From the NCBI GenBank assembly GCA_031282525.1, contig JAITDN010000003.1:248001-312000 (forward strand): a stretch of DNA of 64,000 bases, in the 5' to 3' direction. Of the stretch, positions 62,759 through 64,000 are shown piece by piece. The position numbers were made by a program, and so were the translations under genes. Every line of letters begins with the position of its first letter. Position 1 is the first letter of the stretch. The DNA comes from Candidatus Endomicrobiellum basalitermitum (GTDB lineage: Bacteria; Elusimicrobiota; Endomicrobiia; Endomicrobiales; Endomicrobiaceae). The notes under the pieces were generated by a model. The model was not told the origin of the DNA and ran no database searches. It worked only from the letters and a program-made list of their open reading frames with translations.

Positions 62759-63300
62759 ACATTAAAGAAACAAAATATACTAACGCAACAAAATTTCATT
62801 ACAGTATCATTTATTAATATCTTACCTACAATTTCAATAAGCGTCAAATTATTCGCATCAAAATAAATATCACAACTAACATAGGAATTCACATCTAAGA
62901 CTCTGCTTATTTCTTTTAGAGAACTTCTATACTTGAGAAGAGGCTTATTAAGTCTAACTTTTTATCACCTTTGCGGAAGCATAAAAGATTAATTAATACA
63001 CCCCCATTTTTTTCTCAAAAATACAATATTTTCATAACTACACAACCACAGAAATTACAACAGAATCCTTTTCTGAAACTTCTTTTATAACTTCACCTTT
63101 AAGTCGTCTAAAACTGGTCTCTATAAATTTTTAAAAATATCAAATAGTGATAGATTAGACTGATTTTCCTATATTAAAGCATTCGTATCAAAAAAACTGC
63201 GATCTAATTTTTTGATATAACCTATCCAATTTTTGATTTCCTTCCCCCACTCTATCATAAAACTAGCAAACATCGATTCATTATAGCACTTTTAATCACT
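62757..63300 (-). pseudogene. aroK: Shikimate kinase, degenerate remnant
   Basis: FMIEWGKEIKNWIGYIKKLDRSFFDTN (P-loop region degraded, LDxxFFDT kept); EKDSVVISV; VRLNKPLLKYRSSLKEISRVLDVNSYVSCDIYFDANNLTLIEIVGKI in another frame; directly follows aroC. Confidence 0.72.
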
Positions 63301-63302
63301 CC

Positions 63303-64000
63303 TTAATATATATCCACATTCTTTTTCATATCTTCAAAAGAATCACCACCAAATTTCTCTTTTAAAGCTTTTGCCAGTTCAATAGCAACTGCAGCTTCTG
63401 CTACAATACCTGCCGCTGGAACTGCACATACATCGCTCCTTATAGACGACTCAGCTTTAGCAGATTGTTTCGTAACAAGGTTTACAGAGTTTAGTGGTTT
63501 GCTAAGCGAAGGAATAGCTTTCATGGTACATGTAATAACAAGAGGTTCTCCATTACTCATGCCTCCTTCTATACCGCCAGCCATATTCGTAGTTCTGTGA
63601 AATCCTTTTACTTTATTGTAAAAAATTTCATCCTGTGAAAAAGAACCGAAAAGTGAAGCAAGTTTTGTTCCTGCTCCAAACTAAACAGCTTTTATAGCCT
63701 GAATTGAAATCAAACTCTGCGCAAGTCGACCATCAAGTTTTAAATCCCATTGCGTATGACTTCCAAGACCTACTGGAACATTGTTAATCACAACAGTAAT
63801 CTTACCACCCAAAGTGTCACCTTTTCGCGCCCAGTCTTTTTTATTAATTTAACCATTTTCCTACTAGCATTTGCATCCGGGATACCTAACATAAGAAACT
63901 TCCGTGTTAAATCGCACATCACCTTCCTTAATAGAAGACATATTGGCCAAAATATTTCCTATCTGTACCGTGTAAGACATTATGCTTATTCCAAACGCTT
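63303..64000 (-). pseudogene. aroC: Chorismate synthase pseudogene (in-frame stop plus frameshifts; runs off window end)
   Basis: [62 protein letters not shown]...NMAGGIEGGMSNGEPLVITCTMKAIPSL; upstream [17 protein letters not shown] in a different frame. Confidence 0.92.

Noticed and set aside
1-64000. CRISPR arrays, prophage, transposases/IS inverted repeats, rRNA operons
   Set aside because: No regularly spaced repeats, transposase motifs or rRNA sequence seen on reading both strands; faint remnants cannot be excluded without searches.

Overview
This AT-rich 64-kb bacterial window is almost entirely coded on the minus strand; one clear plus-strand gene stands out, a SpoU/TrmH-type rRNA methyltransferase. 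It carries housekeeping genes: pyrH (partial)-tsf-rpsB, murA, prfA-prmC, rpmE-rho, polA-coaE, trxB-trx, def-fmt, clpB, mfd, lipA, recX, ligA, nusB, rlmN, fba and accA. It also carries a large co-directional de novo nucleotide block: purC, a two-domain purS, purL, purQ, an LTA-synthase-like sulfatase, purD, purE, pyrB, pyrC, pyrK, pyrD, pyrF, a LysE-like/PyrE fusion, purM, purN and purB, with purH further away. A small anaerobic oxidative-stress/Fe-S island follows: rubrerythrin, superoxide reductase, a Cys-rich zinc ribbon, nifU, nifS and a rubredoxin missing from the ORF track. Several intergenic gaps are decayed genes that can be read across frames: a Nudix hydrolase, cinA, a SAM methyltransferase, aroK and aroC. 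This pattern suggests a host-restricted genome under reduction, perhaps an Elusimicrobia/Endomicrobium-type endosymbiont; that placement is inference, not verified. The most interesting items are the LysE-like::PyrE fusion, the tandem PurS, poly-G tracts in the Shine-Dalgarno position of three genes, the exonuclease-dead PolA, a recent 48-bp in-frame duplication in thioredoxin, and the paired decay of aroK/aroC. No CRISPR array, prophage or intact IS element was seen.
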